This document shows positions 1-10,639 of a DNA stretch of 64,000 nt, one piece after another. Each line of letters begins with the position of its first letter. Positions within the stretch are counted from its first letter, which is position 1. The DNA lies in assembly GCA_029204225.1 (NCBI GenBank), contig CM055096.1:62538957-62602956 (forward strand), written 5' to 3'. This DNA is from Diphasiastrum complanatum. Taxonomy: Eukaryota; Streptophyta; Lycopodiopsida; Lycopodiales; Lycopodiaceae. Below the pieces are notes generated by a model. That model made no database searches and was not told the origin of the DNA. It was given only the letters and a program-made list of their open reading frames with translations. The position numbers were made by a program, and so were the translations under genes.

Positions 1-645
1 GCAATGCAAAACTCATTATTCAATATGAAGCAAACACCATGCTTAAAGTGGACATCCAAACCACTTTCTAAGAGTAGACCAACACTAAGCATATTCTTGG
101 TGATTGATGGTACAGAAAGGACATTTTCTAGATCCATGCATTTTGAGGAATCTAGACACAAAGAGATGGTGCCAACACCATCTATCCTACACTCTTCATC
201 ATTTGCAGTAAAGACAAACTTTTTAGCAGTATTGATGTAAGGTTGAGAAAAAATCCTTTTCACAAGACGTGTGGGAGCTAGTCCCATTGTCGATCCACCA
301 ATTGTCTCTTGAGTTGCTATTGCTCGTTAGTGAGGATGTAGATGCCATCAAGAATACATCTACTTCATCCTCCTCCTCCTCCTTTGCAAGGTTTCCTTGT
401 TTGTCCTCTTCCACTTGTGCTCTTAGCCTCTTGTAACATTCAGATGCATAATGCCCCTTCTTTCCACAAAAGAAGCATTTCTGCTTTGACTTGTCCTTTG
501 AGCATGATGCATCATCCTCTTCTTTGGCCTCCTTTGGATGCTTCTTCATTCTATTGGTCTTCTTTTTGCCCTTGAATGAGAAATTGGCTTTCTCATCACC
601 ATCCTGCAACGACAAGGAAGTCATCCTAGATTTTGCATGGAGCAT
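1..645 (-). pseudogene. Copia A nucleocapsid/protease frame, broken and partial
   Basis: A minus frame from 645 carries a CCHC knuckle (CFFCGKKGHYASEC) and a retropepsin-like active site in which the usual D-S-G has become D-N-G (WWIDNGTSSH). Compared with element B, 5 bases are missing near 230, which shifts the frame to a stop at 223. The rest (1-222) is still homologous to the B protease and pre-integrase region but out of frame. The changed active site and the deletion both argue for a dead copy. Confidence 0.75.
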
Positions 646-1229
646 CCTACGCTCTCTAATACACTATGAAGTTTTTCTATAGTTGGCAAAGTGTCTTGGA
701 TGGCAAAACTTTGGACCAAATTTGCAAAGTCACCTCCTAGACCATTAAGAACAATTTGTACAAGCTCTCCATCATGAATCTTCTCTCCAATGAAAGCCAA
801 CTCCCTATTTAGAGACTTGATTTTGAGTACATAATCATGTGCACTCTCCTCACTTCTTTTCATGCTTTGCAAAATCTGACTTCTAAGCATGAGAACCCTT
901 GAAGTGTTACTAGATTCATAGATTGATATTAAAGACTCCCAAGCCTCTTTAGCACTAGCACATGCTGATACTTATCTCAATAGATCGTTGCTCACATTCA
1001 TCTTCACACAATGAAGTGCAAGCCTAGATCTCTTCTTGTATCTAGCTAACTCCTGTGCACCTAGAGGTTCATCTTCATCTACAATCAAGAACTCATAAAG
1101 GTCTTGGAGCACCAAGAGTGACTCCATCCTAACCTTCCAAATAGCATAATTTGTAGATTTCAATCTCTCACTAGCTTCTAGAAGGTATGCTCCAGCAGAT
1201 CCCATCTTACTAGTGACTTCTACAAACAA
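621..1229 (-). pseudogene. Copia A gag (capsid), broken
   Basis: Gag capsid region of the plant Copia UBN2/DUF4219 type. It opens at 1229 with residues resembling GAYLLEASERLKSTNYAIWKVRMESLL, the hallmark start of these gags. A stop near 972 ends the first part (85 residues) at NVSNDLLR; the frame resumes at 890 and ends at 621. The next frame (zinc knuckle and protease) is offset by -1 and overlaps by 25 nt, as in element B. With the internal stop it cannot make full-length capsid. Confidence 0.8.
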
Positions 1230-1233
1230 GAAA

Positions 1234-1580
1234 TGATTTGATTGACTTGAAACTCACAAAGGTCTCACACTTGCAATGTTTCACTCAAATTTGATTTCTA
1301 AACCAACAAATGGACTTATAATCACAGTTCTATCACTCCCTCACAAAGCTGGAATGAAGATAAGATGAAGTGCAAACTACTTTCAAACAAATCTTGCCAA
1401 GAAATGAATTTGATTGTCTCTAGAAAGTCACTACGGTCGCTCTCTTGTAGTTTTTCACTGGAATTAGATTTCTAATCCAACAAATGGACTTATAATCTCA
1501 GTTCTAGCACTCCCTCACAAAGTTGGAATGAAGATAAGATGATGTGAAATCTACTTACAATCAAATCTTGTCAACTTTGG
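1234..1580 (-). repeat. Imperfect 174-bp tandem repeat in the Copia A leader
   Basis: Two diverged units lie between the primer-binding site and gag. The string CCAACAAATGGACTTATA starts at 1303 and again at 1477, and the surrounding sequence (conserved blocks around CACTCCCTCACAAAG and GGAATGAAGATAAGATGA) repeats with the same offset. The same duplication occurs in element B at about 5630-5970, so it belongs to the family. Confidence 0.7.
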
Positions 1581-1990
1581 CTATTTTTGGACAATAACAT
1601 GTTTAAATCTCCGACACACTTTTTGTACTTTCAAGACCTATAAAACAAGTTTAGAGGACTTATTTAAGTCTAGATTAATTAGACTTCATGACCCTATGTC
1701 AAATCTAATCAATGGCACTCGATCTTGGTAGCTTATGCTAAGATTTCCACCAAAAATTACATGAAAAGCTCACAAATTGAATTTTTTTGGATCAAATGAA
1801 TACCATGCATTAAATGCAGGTTCAGAGGTGCCCACACATGTGGATAGTATGGATTTGGGCCCCTACCAAGTTTGGGATCAAATCTCCTCACTAAAATAAT
1901 GATTCTAGCTTGCCCTCTCAATACTAGTTTTTAGCACCAAAACTTGCTAAAAATGGATCTGCATTAGATCAATGGCTTATGCTCTTGTAC

Positions 1991-2005
1991 TTGGCTCTGA
2001 TACCA
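1991..2005 (-). promoter_or_regulatory. Primer-binding site of Copia A
   Basis: The minus-strand reading is TGGTATCAGAGCCAA, directly against the LTR. It matches the 3' end of plant initiator tRNA-Met, the usual Copia primer, so it orients the element leftward. Confidence 0.85.
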
Positions 2006-2650
2006 TGTGAAAGTACTCTACTTTAGGACCGTAAATGGATCTACAAAAGATCCACAAGAGTGATTGGATGTTTGCTTAACAATCTATCCAAAACCTAGAC
2101 AGAAAAAAGTTGATCTAGATTGGCAATTTGACAAACAACAAGCATTAACAATCAAAAGCTTTGATCAACATTGAAATCCAAGCCCACACGTGTGTAATAC
2201 AGGCTTTAGTATGGCCTTCAACCTGAGAAACAAGTAGAAATTGATTTGGTTTCATTTGGATCACAAAAACTCAATGTACATAGTGAACTAGCTTGAGATT
2301 GCCAATGAGCTCCAAAAAATTTCTATCTTATCACTATGGGAGCTTGGAACACATAGCAAATTCGACTTCCTTCTTGAAGTTAGCTGGATTTCCAGCATGT
2401 AATAAGGAAGTGAACTCACCCTTCTTGACCTAAAATGAACCCTAGCCTAGATCCTAGAGTTATGCTTGGTAGGTAGCTAGTTCGTCAAATTTTCACCTTA
2501 AACTTAGGTGTAGGTCCTATAAAGTAGGGATGACCACCAAATAGACATGACCAACTCTCTTGACTTGACCTAACCTACATTGGGAGTGGGTTGCCACATG
2601 GGATCTTGGCCTTACATGTGTGGAACCCAATTATACACAATATTTACAAT
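2006..2650 (-). repeat. 5' LTR of Copia A, left part
   Basis: Begins TGTGAAAGTAC on the plus strand and is closely similar to the LTRs at 2651-3350 and 6399-7099. It stops at 2650, where the next LTR copy starts head-to-tail. The missing last 56 bp are found at 7100-7155, beyond element B. Confidence 0.8.
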
Positions 2651-3350
2651 TGTGAAAGTACTGTACTTTAGGACCATAAATGGATCTACAAAAGATCCAC
2701 AAGAGTGATTGGATGCTTGCTTAACAATCTATCAAAAAACTAGACACAAAAAAGTTGATCTAGATTGGCAATTTGACAAACAACAAGCATTAACAATCAA
2801 AAGACTTGATCAACATTGAAATCCGAGCCCACATGTGTGTACTACAGGATGTAGTACGGCCTTCAACCTGAGAAACAAGCAGAAATTGATTTGGTTTCAT
2901 TTGGATCACAAAAACTCAATGTACATAGTGAACTAGCTTGAGATTGCCAATGAGCTCCAAAAATTTTCTATCTTCTCACTTAGAGAGAGGGAATACATAG
3001 CAAATTCGACTTCCTTCTTGAAGTTAGGTGGATTTCCAGCATGTAATAAAGAAGTTAACTCACTCTTCTTGACCTAAAATGAAACCCTAGCCTAGATCCT
3101 AGAGTTATGCTTGGTAGGTAGCTAGTTGGTCAAATTTTCACCTTAAACTTAGGTGTAGGTCCTATAAAGTAGGGCTGACCACCAAATAGACATGACCAAC
3201 TCTCTTGACTTGACCTAACCTACATTAGGATGGGTTTACCATGTGGCAACATGGCCTCACATGTGTGGGACCCACTTGTGTACACAATTTATACTATTCT
3301 ACATGGTTTTTGATCAAGCTAGATTTGCCAATTTTCGGTAATTCTTCACA
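2651..3350 (-). repeat. 3' LTR of Copia B
   Basis: 700 bp beginning TGTGAAAGTAC and ending TTCACA on the plus strand (inverted TGTGAA/TTCACA tips). It is followed by the purine tract of the element. Confidence 0.88.
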
Positions 3351-3364
3351 CTCCTCCTCAAATT
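3351..3364 (-). promoter_or_regulatory. Polypurine tract of Copia B
   Basis: On the minus strand it reads TTTGAGGAGGAG directly before the TGTGAAG start of the 3' LTR. This is the expected place and composition for the plus-strand primer. Confidence 0.75.
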
Positions 3365-3934
3365 TAGCTTGATCTATTTACAACTCTCTTGATAGATGAA
3401 TGAAAGCTTTTAGAAGTGTCTAAAAAATCCAGCTACAAACAAGGAACTTTTGAGACTCCAATAGAGAATGATGTCCATGAAGGTTCTTTCACCACCTCTT
3501 AAAGGATCCCTTACAAGTTGTTCCAAATATGTGTCTATATACATGCAACACACTTCAAAAACTATACATCATGCCAAGCCATGGATTCCAAGGCATTCTG
3601 TGCACTTGAAGATACATCAATAAAACTATTAAGTGCATACATAATGTTGCCAAAGACAACTTGCCTTGCTTGATCCATATGATTGAGCCTAGATGGATCC
3701 ATCTTGATACTCAAGGTTCTTCTTGGAGTCCTCGGGTCTTGAGCTTGCTCCTCTACTTGACTTGACTCCAAACCATCAATGAATTGAATAAGGTGAAAAC
3801 AAGTAGATTTTACAATCTCTACTTGAAGAGAAAAACACTACCATTATTATTATCATTGAAATAGGATAATCTTTGGTCCATACATTGGAATGATCATGCA
3901 CAGATCATGTGGATCCAAAGATTTCCAATACAAA
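3351..3934 (-). other. Copia B 3' internal region without pol
   Basis: Sequence between the protease frame and the 3' LTR. It contains a 69-residue minus frame (3771-3562) rich in charged residues that resembles no retroelement domain I know. It occupies the place where integrase, RT and RNase H would be in an autonomous Copia. Confidence 0.5.
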
Positions 3935-5035
3935 TTATGTTTTATCTTTTATGACTCTATTCAAACTATTACAAGAATAGTTATCCAATGAAATTGCTTT
4001 ATCAACAACAAATGTAGATTTCAAAGCATCCCATTTCATTGTCTTGTCATACAAAGTAATAAACACCATGAATCTTAAAGGTAAGAAACAAGTCACCTCA
4101 TGTCTACTACTACTTTCCAAAAAGTATTCAAAGATAGTAGACTCTCCAATGCTCACCACCCTTGCAAGATGCACACTTGAATGGACAATTTGCATGCAAT
4201 TTGATGAATCGGCCATTGTCATTGAAGACTCCCTTGGAACTCTCATGCTTTGAGGATGATCCTCAAAATCTTCCTCCTTTTGATGCTCCTCCTCAATGCA
4301 AGTAAGATCACACTTTGCCAAGCTCATTCTTTCAAAAGCAACACTAGCTTCCAACTTAAACAATCTTCCATGTTTAAATCCCTTTGCAATGCAAACATCA
4401 TTCTTCAAGATGAAGCAAACACCATGCTTAAAGTGGACATCCAAACCACTTTCTAAGAGTGGACCAACACTAAGCATATTCTTGGTGATTGATGGTACAT
4501 AAAGGACATTTTCTAGATCCATGCATTTTGAGGATTCTAGACACAAAGAGATGGTGCCAACACCATCTATCCTACACTCTTCATCATTTGCAGTAAAGAC
4601 AAACTTTTTAGCAGCATTGAAAGAGTGTAAGGTTGAGAAAAAGTCCTTTTTACAAGACATGTGAGAGCTAGCCCCACTGTCAATCCACCAATTGTCTCTT
4701 GAATTGCTATTGCTTGTTAGTAAAGATGTAGATGCCATCAAGAATACATCTACTTCATGCTCCTCCTCCTCATTTGCAAGGTTTCCTTGTTTGTCCTCCT
4801 CCACTTGTGCTCTTAGCCTCTTGTAGCATTCAGATGCATAATGCCCCTTCCTTCCACAAAAGAAGCATTTCTGGTTTGACTTGTCCTTTGAGCATGATGC
4901 ATCATCCTCTTCTTTGGTCTCCTTTGAATGCTTCTTCTTTCCATTGGTCTTCTTTTTGCCCTTGAATGAGAAATTGGCTTTCTCATCACCATCCTGCAAC
5001 GACAAGGAAGTCATCCTAGATTTTGCATGGAGCAT
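3935..5035 (-). CDS. Copia B nucleocapsid/protease polyprotein fragment
   Basis: A 366-residue open frame. A CCHC zinc knuckle lies at residues 57-70 (C57, C60, H65, C70) behind a lysine-rich stretch. The aspartic protease active site D-S-G-A-S-S-H is at 119-125, followed by the usual conserved LYVPSITKNMLSV segment found just before integrase in Copia polyproteins. After about residue 240 the sequence no longer resembles integrase and ends at a stop. It overlaps the gag frame by 25 nt in the -1 frame, so its in-frame ATG at 5035 may not be the natural start; a frameshift fusion with gag is the likely ancestral product. Intact length suggests recent decay or selection for the gag-protease part. 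Confidence 0.75.
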   Translation of the reverse strand: MLHAKSRMTSLSLQDGDEKANFSFKGKKKTNGKKKHSKETKEEDDASCSKDKSNQKCFFCGRKGHYASECYKRLRAQVEEDKQGNLANEEEEHEVDVFLMASTSLLTSNSNSRDNWWIDSGASSHMSCKKDFFSTLHSFNAAKKFVFTANDEECRIDGVGTISLCLESSKCMDLENVLYVPSITKNMLSVGPLLESGLDVHFKHGVCFILKNDVCIAKGFKHGRLFKLEASVAFERMSLAKCDLTCIEEEHQKEEDFEDHPQSMRVPRESSMTMADSSNCMQIVHSSVHLARVVSIGESTIFEYFLESSSRHEVTCFLPLRFMVFITLYDKTMKWDALKSTFVVDKAISLDNYSCNSLNRVIKDKT

Positions 5036-5619
5036 CCTACGCTCTCTAATACACTATGAAGTTTTTCTATAGTTGGCAAAGTGTCTTGGATGGCAAAACT
5101 TTGAACCAAATTTGCAAAGTCACCTCCTAGACCATTAAGGACAATTTGTACAAGCTCTCCATCATGAATCTTCTCTCCAATGGAAGCCAACTCCCTATTT
5201 AGAGACTTGATTCTGAGTACATAATCATGTGCACTCTCCTCACTTCTCCTCATTCTTTGCAAAATTTGATTTCTAAGCATAAGAACTCTAGAAGTGTTGC
5301 TAGACTCATGGATTGATTTTAAAGACTCCCAAGCCTCTTTAGCACTAGTACAAGTTGATACTTCTCTCAACAAATCATTGCTCACATTCATCTTCACATA
5401 ATGAAGTGCAAGCCTAGATCTCTTCGTGTATCTAGCTAACTCCTGTGCACCTAGAGGTTCATCTTCATCTTCAATCAAGAACTCATAAATGTCTTGGAGC
5501 ACCAAGAGTGACTCCATCCTAACCTTCCAAATAGCATAATTTGTAGATTTCAATCTCTCACTAGCTTCTAGAAGGTATGCTCCAGCAGATCCCATCTTAC
5601 TAGTGACTTCTACAAACAA
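5011..5619 (-). CDS. Copia B gag capsid domain
   Basis: A 202-residue intact frame from an ATG at 5619. It starts with the plant Copia gag signature (YLLEASERL, NYAIWKVRMES) and contains the conserved LVQIVLNGL and LVQSFAIQ segments of the UBN2-type capsid. The product would form the virus-like particle shell. It ends shortly after the segment that would normally lead into the zinc knuckle; the knuckle lies in the -1 frame from 5035. I see no classic slippery heptamer in the overlap, so a fixed mutation is more likely than programmed frameshifting, though element A shares the same arrangement. Confidence 0.85.
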   Translation of the reverse strand: MFVEVTSKMGSAGAYLLEASERLKSTNYAIWKVRMESLLVLQDIYEFLIEDEDEPLGAQELARYTKRSRLALHYVKMNVSNDLLREVSTCTSAKEAWESLKSIHESSNTSRVLMLRNQILQRMRRSEESAHDYVLRIKSLNRELASIGEKIHDGELVQIVLNGLGGDFANLVQSFAIQDTLPTIEKLHSVLESVGCSMQNLG

Positions 5620-5629
5620 GAAATGATTT

Positions 5630-5970
5630 GATTGACTTGAAACTCACAAAGGTCTCACACTTGCAGTGTTTCACTCAAATTTGATTTCTAAACCAACAAA
5701 TGGACTTATAATCACAGTTCTATCACTCCCTCACAAAGCTGGAATGAAGATAAGATGAAGTGCAAACTACTTTCAAACAAATCTTGCCAAGAAATGAATT
5801 TGATTGTCTCTAGAAACTCACTAAGGTCTCTCTCTCGTAGTTTTTCATTCAAATTAGATTTCTAATCCAACAAATGGACTTATAATCTCAGTTCTAGCAC
5901 TCCCTCACAAAGTTGGAATGAAGATAAGATGATGTGAAATCTACTTACAATCAAATCTTGCCAATTTTGG
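5630..5970 (-). repeat. Tandem repeat in the Copia B leader
   Basis: The same two-unit imperfect repeat of about 174 bp seen in element A between gag and the primer-binding site. It is non-coding leader sequence. Confidence 0.65.
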
Positions 5971-6383
5971 CTATTTTTGGACAAAAAAATGACTTAATCT
6001 CTTTCACACTTTTTGATGTACTTTCAAGACCTATAAAACAAGTTTAGAGCACTTATTTAAGTCTAGATTAATTAGACTTCATGACCCTATGTCAAATCTA
6101 ATCAATGGCACTCGATCTTGGTAGCTTATGCTAAGATTTCCACCAAAAATTACATCAAAAGCTCACAAATTGAATTTCTTTGGATCAAATGAATACCATG
6201 AATTAAATGCAAGTTTAGAGGTTCCCACACATGTGGATAGTACGTATTTGGACCCCTACCAAGTTTGGGATCAAATCTCCTCACTAAAATCAAGATTCTA
6301 GCTTGCCCTCTCAATACTGGTTTTTAGCACCAAAACTTGCTAAAAATGGATTTGCATTAGATCAATGGCTTATGCTCTTGTAC

Positions 6384-6398
6384 TTGGATCTGATACCA
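6384..6398 (-). promoter_or_regulatory. Primer-binding site of Copia B
   Basis: The minus strand reads TGGTATCAGATCCAA against the 5' LTR, one change from the initiator tRNA-Met type site in element A. Confidence 0.8.
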
Positions 6399-7099
6399 TG
6401 TGAAAGTACTGTATTTTAGGACCATAAATGGATCTACAAAAGATCCACAAGAGTGATTGGATGCTTGCTTAACAATCTATCAAAAAACTAGACACAAAAA
6501 AGTTGATCTAGATTGGCAATTTGACAAACAACAAATATTAACAATCAAAAAACTTGATCAACATTAAAATCCGAGCCCACACGTGTATACTATAGGCTGT
6601 AGTACGGCCTTTAACCTGAGAAACAAGTAGAAATTGATTTGGTTTCATTTGGATCACAAAAACTCAATGTACATAGTGAACTAGCTTGAGATTGCCAATG
6701 AGCTCCAAAAATTTTCTATCTTCTCACTATGGAGAGAGGGAATACATAGCAAATTCGACTTCCTTCTTGAAGTTAGATGGATTTCCAGCATGTAATAAGG
6801 AAGTTAACTCACTCTCCTTGACCTAAAATGAAACCCTAGTCTAGATCCTAGAGTTATGCTTGGTAGGTAGCTAGTTGGTCAAATTTTCACCTTAAACTTA
6901 GGTGTAGGTCCTATAAAGTACGGATGACCACCAAATAGACATGACCAACTCTCTTGACTTGACCTAACCTAAATTAGGATGGGTTTCCGACGTGGCATCA
7001 TGGCCTCACATGTGTGGGACCCACTTCTGTACACAATTTACACTATTCTACATGGTTTTTGATCAAGCTAGATTTGCCAATTTTTGGCAATTCTTCACA
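6399..7099 (-). repeat. 5' LTR of Copia B
   Basis: 701 bp from TGTGAAAG to CTTCACA. On the minus strand it contains a TATA-like TTTATAGG near 6915, a plausible core promoter for the element. Confidence 0.88.
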
Positions 7100-7155
7100 T
7101 GTTCTACATGGTCTTTGATCAAGCTAGATTTGCCAATTTTTGGCAATTCTTCACA
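7100..7155 (-). repeat. 5' LTR of Copia A, displaced right end
   Basis: A 56-bp piece identical in kind to the last 56 bp of the B LTR, ending CTTCACA. Together with 2006-2650 it rebuilds a 701-bp LTR. It marks the outer edge of element A. Confidence 0.75.
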
Positions 7156-7346
7156 CACAGAAATATCGGCTGAATTTAGCTACCCAAACTTCAACTGAGC
7201 CATATGGACATATAAATGTCATATCCATTAAGATCGCAGGTCTTAAGTTACAGTTGATTGCGTGGTATTAGATCTCCCACAAGAAACGTTTGCCTATAAA
7301 TTTTTATTAGGAACTACATGGTTAACAAATGCTGAAGTGATCAAGA

Positions 7347-8280
7347 TTGAAGAAACAACTCATCATTTTTGGAAATAGAGATCAAAGAATATCAATGGAT
7401 TACACTGGTAAAGCAAAACCAATATGGGAAGAAGATGAATGTTCCTCTACAACATGTGAAGAAACCAATGGCTTTCCAACCATCCGAGGACATTATGCAC
7501 AATCTACCAATATCATTAATTGGGGACATGTGTTAGCAACCATTGACTATGTAGATTCTCAAAGATGCAACAATGAAATATTGCCCGAATCTAAGGGACC
7601 AATAACGATCACATCTAGAAGCATAGATCAACCAATTATGGATTCTTTTTATGTTTCTTATATAGATGCTAAGCTTATTCAAACAAATGGCTACCAAATA
7701 CGTCGATTAATGCACCTATAACAATTACAGATGTTCAAGATATCATGCTAACTATGATTGACAAAGCCCAACTGATGAACAAATACTTCATTATCTAGAT
7801 CCACAGTCGTCCTACCTTACGAGAATACCAAAAGAGATTAAGATGCCATCAGCTTTTGCACATATAGATGAATCCACTCTAAAATATTTAGTGCAGCCTA
7901 GTCAACGAGAGCGCAAAAATTTAGAAAAGCTCTTAAGGAATTACCGTGATGTCTTTTCATGGACTATAAAGAGATGAAGGGTATACTACCTGATATAACA
8001 GTACACTCTATTCCATTAGAAAATGATGCAAAGCCAGTCCAAGTGAAGCCTTACCGCTGTAATCCGCTTTACAGAGAGAAAATTAAAGAAGATATACAAA
8101 GATTACTAGTTGTAGGTTTCATTAAAGAAATTGAACATAAAACATAATTATTGCCCATAGTAGTGGTTCCCAAGAAGAATGGTAAATTATGGATATGTGT
8201 GGACCTAAAAGAGTTGAATAAAGTCACAAAAAAGGACCACTTCCCTTCCATGCAACGTTGGTCGTATAGCAAGATGGCTA
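7347..8280 (+). pseudogene. Gypsy K, protease-RT linker and RT start, decayed
   Basis: A plus-strand remnant of a Ty3/Gypsy polyprotein. A 124-residue frame (7347-7721) has no motif I can name. From about 7900 a shifted frame shows the segment that precedes RT in Athila/Tat-like elements (NYRDVFSWT, KEMKGI.PDI, then H.IPL), and 7959-8147 continues with KPYRCNPLYREKI and VGFIKEI. A stop follows, then VVVPKKNGK.W.CVDLKELN in the next frame. The RT palm with YxDD is absent: sequence jumps near 8275 to the end of RNase H. Confidence 0.7.
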
Positions 8281-8284
8281 CTCA

Positions 8285-9720
8285 TCCTTTTAGAGTTTGA
8301 CTTTAAAATTATCGTTAGGAAAGCAACATTTTCTTGCTAACCATTTATCTAGGATAGCATCAGCCGAGAAAGTCATAGAACCTATAAATGATGATCTACC
8401 AAATTCCTATCTATTCCAAATCGATGCTACAGCTAGATGGGCCGAAGAGCTAGTCTCATTTTTATCAACCAGAGTAATAGAACTATGTCTAAAGTCGATA
8501 AGCATAAACTGATTTTGAAATCTAGACCTTACCTTGTAATTGCTCGACAATTGTATAAAAAAGGTGTAGATGGAATAATCAAGAGATGTGCTAATGAGGA
8601 AGAAGTAGAACAAATAGTTTCTTTATCGCATGAAGGTGAAGGAGGAGGGCACTTCTCATTTGACAGTACCGCTGAGAAATTTTTTATTAGCTGGATATTG
8701 GTGGCCGACGTTATTTAAGGACACTTATGCACAAATCAAAACCTGCGATATTTGCCAAAGAATCAAAACTCCTCAACGAGCTGGTTTTATGTCTTTAACT
8801 TCAATAATTGAAGGAGAAGCATTAAGTGGGGAATTGATTTTATAGGATTGATCAGCCTAGCCGCCCGAGGTACTCAATCCAGGTATATCTTAGTGGCCAC
8901 TGACTCTGCTACAAGTTGGGTAGAAGCTAGAGCAATGAAACAAGCTACTGCCAAAGTTACAGCCAAGTTTTGTATGAAAATATTATCACCCAATTCAGTT
9001 GTCCAATTGACTTAGTGAGTGATAGAGGCATTCAATTCCTCAATGACATTGTACATAACCTCCTAGCCCATTGTTTTGTAAAGCATTACAAAAGTACCCC
9101 ATACTATCCTTGATGCAATGGGTTAGCAGAATCTTCAAACAAGATCATCCGCCGAATTCTGACCAAAATAATTGAAGACAGCTGAAACGATTGGAAAACA
9201 AAGCTATATTCCACTATTTGGGCTTTTAGAACCACACCGCGTAGATCCACGGGGATGACCTTTCAGTTGGTTTACAACCAAGAGGCGGTAATGTCGGTTG
9301 AAATTATCATTCTATCTCTAAGAGTTGCATATTCCAAACAACTTGGTGAGGAAGCAATCATCAAGCACAGATTTCTAAATCTTCACAAACTTTGTGAAAC
9401 TTGGTTATAAAGCTATCACACACAACTCATAAACAAACGCAGACAGAAGGCTTGGCATGATAATCATCTTCGATTGAAGGAATTGGCTGAAGGAGATCAA
9501 GTTCTACTCTATCAAACTCAAATGATTAAAGTAGGTAAACTCAAATTCCAAGGCCAAGGACCTTCTGCGATCACCATTTGTACAACTGCAAACATTAGAC
9601 AGGATTCCATTAGACACTTTAGTCAATGGATTTCGATTGTGCAAATTCTACCATGAAACAACAATTTCTTTCTGTATATATCTATCTATTCTTCCGGAAA
9701 TAGGTAATATATTTCTTGGT
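8285..9720 (+). pseudogene. Gypsy K, RNase H end and integrase, decayed
   Basis: From 8297 the frame ends RNase H with the typical FLANHLSR, then enters integrase. The zinc-binding domain is readable in pieces: HEGEGGGHF (8627-8655) and TCDICQR (about 8740). The catalytic core is spread over several frames (a DFIG segment near 8840, DRGIQF near 9020), and the C-terminal GDQVLLYQ at 9495 and VNGFRLCKFYHE near 9620 match the end of non-chromodomain Gypsy integrases. Frameshifts and stops make it non-functional. Its order and motifs parallel Gypsy N at 21240-22217. Confidence 0.75.
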
Positions 9721-10630
9721 TTTATGTAAGCTATTCATAGCCATGCCTTTCCAAGAAGTATATCCTCATACCCTCTTCTTTGCGACAAATTTTTTCTAGA
9801 CACAAACATCTTCTCTATCCATTGCACAACATTTTTTTAATGAACATTTTTTTCTTTTCAATGTTGCATCTTTCTTATTCCAATAACCCCCCTAGTGTAT
9901 ACTTACAAGTTCATTCCATTTTTTCAAACACTAGTCTGTTTGATGTTCCACTAGCTGTTCTATTCTAACTACTTCTTTCACACTTGTCATACCACAATGT
10001 TCTGAGGGAAGGAGAGACAAAGAGAAATCTTTGTGCCTTGAAAATCATGAATCAGCTCCAGACATACGTCAACAAGTTCCTACAATAGTCACGGTCAATG
10101 AGAATTCAGCTAACAGTCAAGCGCTCGCAAAGAACCGCATTAACCGAGAACAATCAACTGTAGATCATCGTAAGGAACCGCATTAATTGAGAGCAACTCA
10201 CATATCGCCACAAGAATATACCACATCAATGGAAGCCCAAATCAACCAAAGTTCACACATGCAACGTGTCAATCAAGGGTCACATCAACCAACAAATATA
10301 TCAGCCGAGGGATTCATCGTCCGACCTACATAAGATAACCGTTCACAAATGTACTTCTACTTCACGAGTTTTTTTTTGACTGAGCACTGATTCTCCTCAT
10401 TCTCTGATGATCTTCGTGCATGATTAACACTCTGGCACATATGTTCGATCAATCTGTCACTACCCTGCTATTACAATTATACTTGTTGGCTAACTTTACG
10501 ACTAGACTGACCAGAAGAGCACCAAAAAGATTGAAACAATTCACAACCTAAAACACACCAAGGCAAGCAGTGATCACATGACTACTGCTATTATTTTAAG
10601 TTTATGGTAGGGAGCATTGTTGTACCTGAC
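9721..10630. other. Probable Gypsy K 3' flank, no gene seen
   Basis: AT-rich stretch following the integrase end. A purine-rich run near 10003-10025 could be a polypurine tract, but I cannot find a paired LTR. A 43-bp offset direct repeat around GAACCGCATTAA occurs at 10132 and 10175. Confidence 0.35.
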
Positions 10631-10639
10631 AACCTAGGC

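Larger units (their letters stand above)
2651..7099 (-). mobile_element. Copia element B, complete LTRs, lacks integrase and RT
   Basis: A 4.45-kb minus-strand element with 701-bp and 700-bp LTRs, a primer-binding site, a purine tract, gag and a nucleocapsid/protease frame. After the protease and pre-integrase segment (to 3935) only about 580 bp remain before the 3' LTR, with no recognisable integrase, RT or RNase H. It is therefore a deletion derivative that would depend on a relative. The first 200 bases of its two LTRs differ at roughly one position in twenty, mostly by transitions, so the insertion is not brand new. It sits inside the 5' LTR of element A; I see no clean 5-bp target duplication. 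Confidence 0.85.
1..7155 (-). mobile_element. Copia element A, partial, interrupted by element B
   Basis: Minus-strand Ty1/Copia element whose body runs off the left edge. Reading leftward it shows a 5' LTR (7155-7100 joined to 2650-2006 across inserted element B), a primer-binding site, a leader of about 0.8 kb, a broken gag and the start of the zinc-knuckle/protease frame. Positions 1-2005 are collinear with and very similar to element B from about 4380 to 6398. The two LTR pieces sum to 701 bp, the LTR length of B, which supports a single LTR split by insertion of B. Integrase and RT, if present, lie outside the window. Confidence 0.8.

Noticed and set aside
2006-3350. Tandem LTRs considered as a tandem element array or satellite
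   Set aside because: The displaced 56 bp at 7100-7155 and the purine tract at 3351 show they are the 5' LTR of A and the 3' LTR of B.
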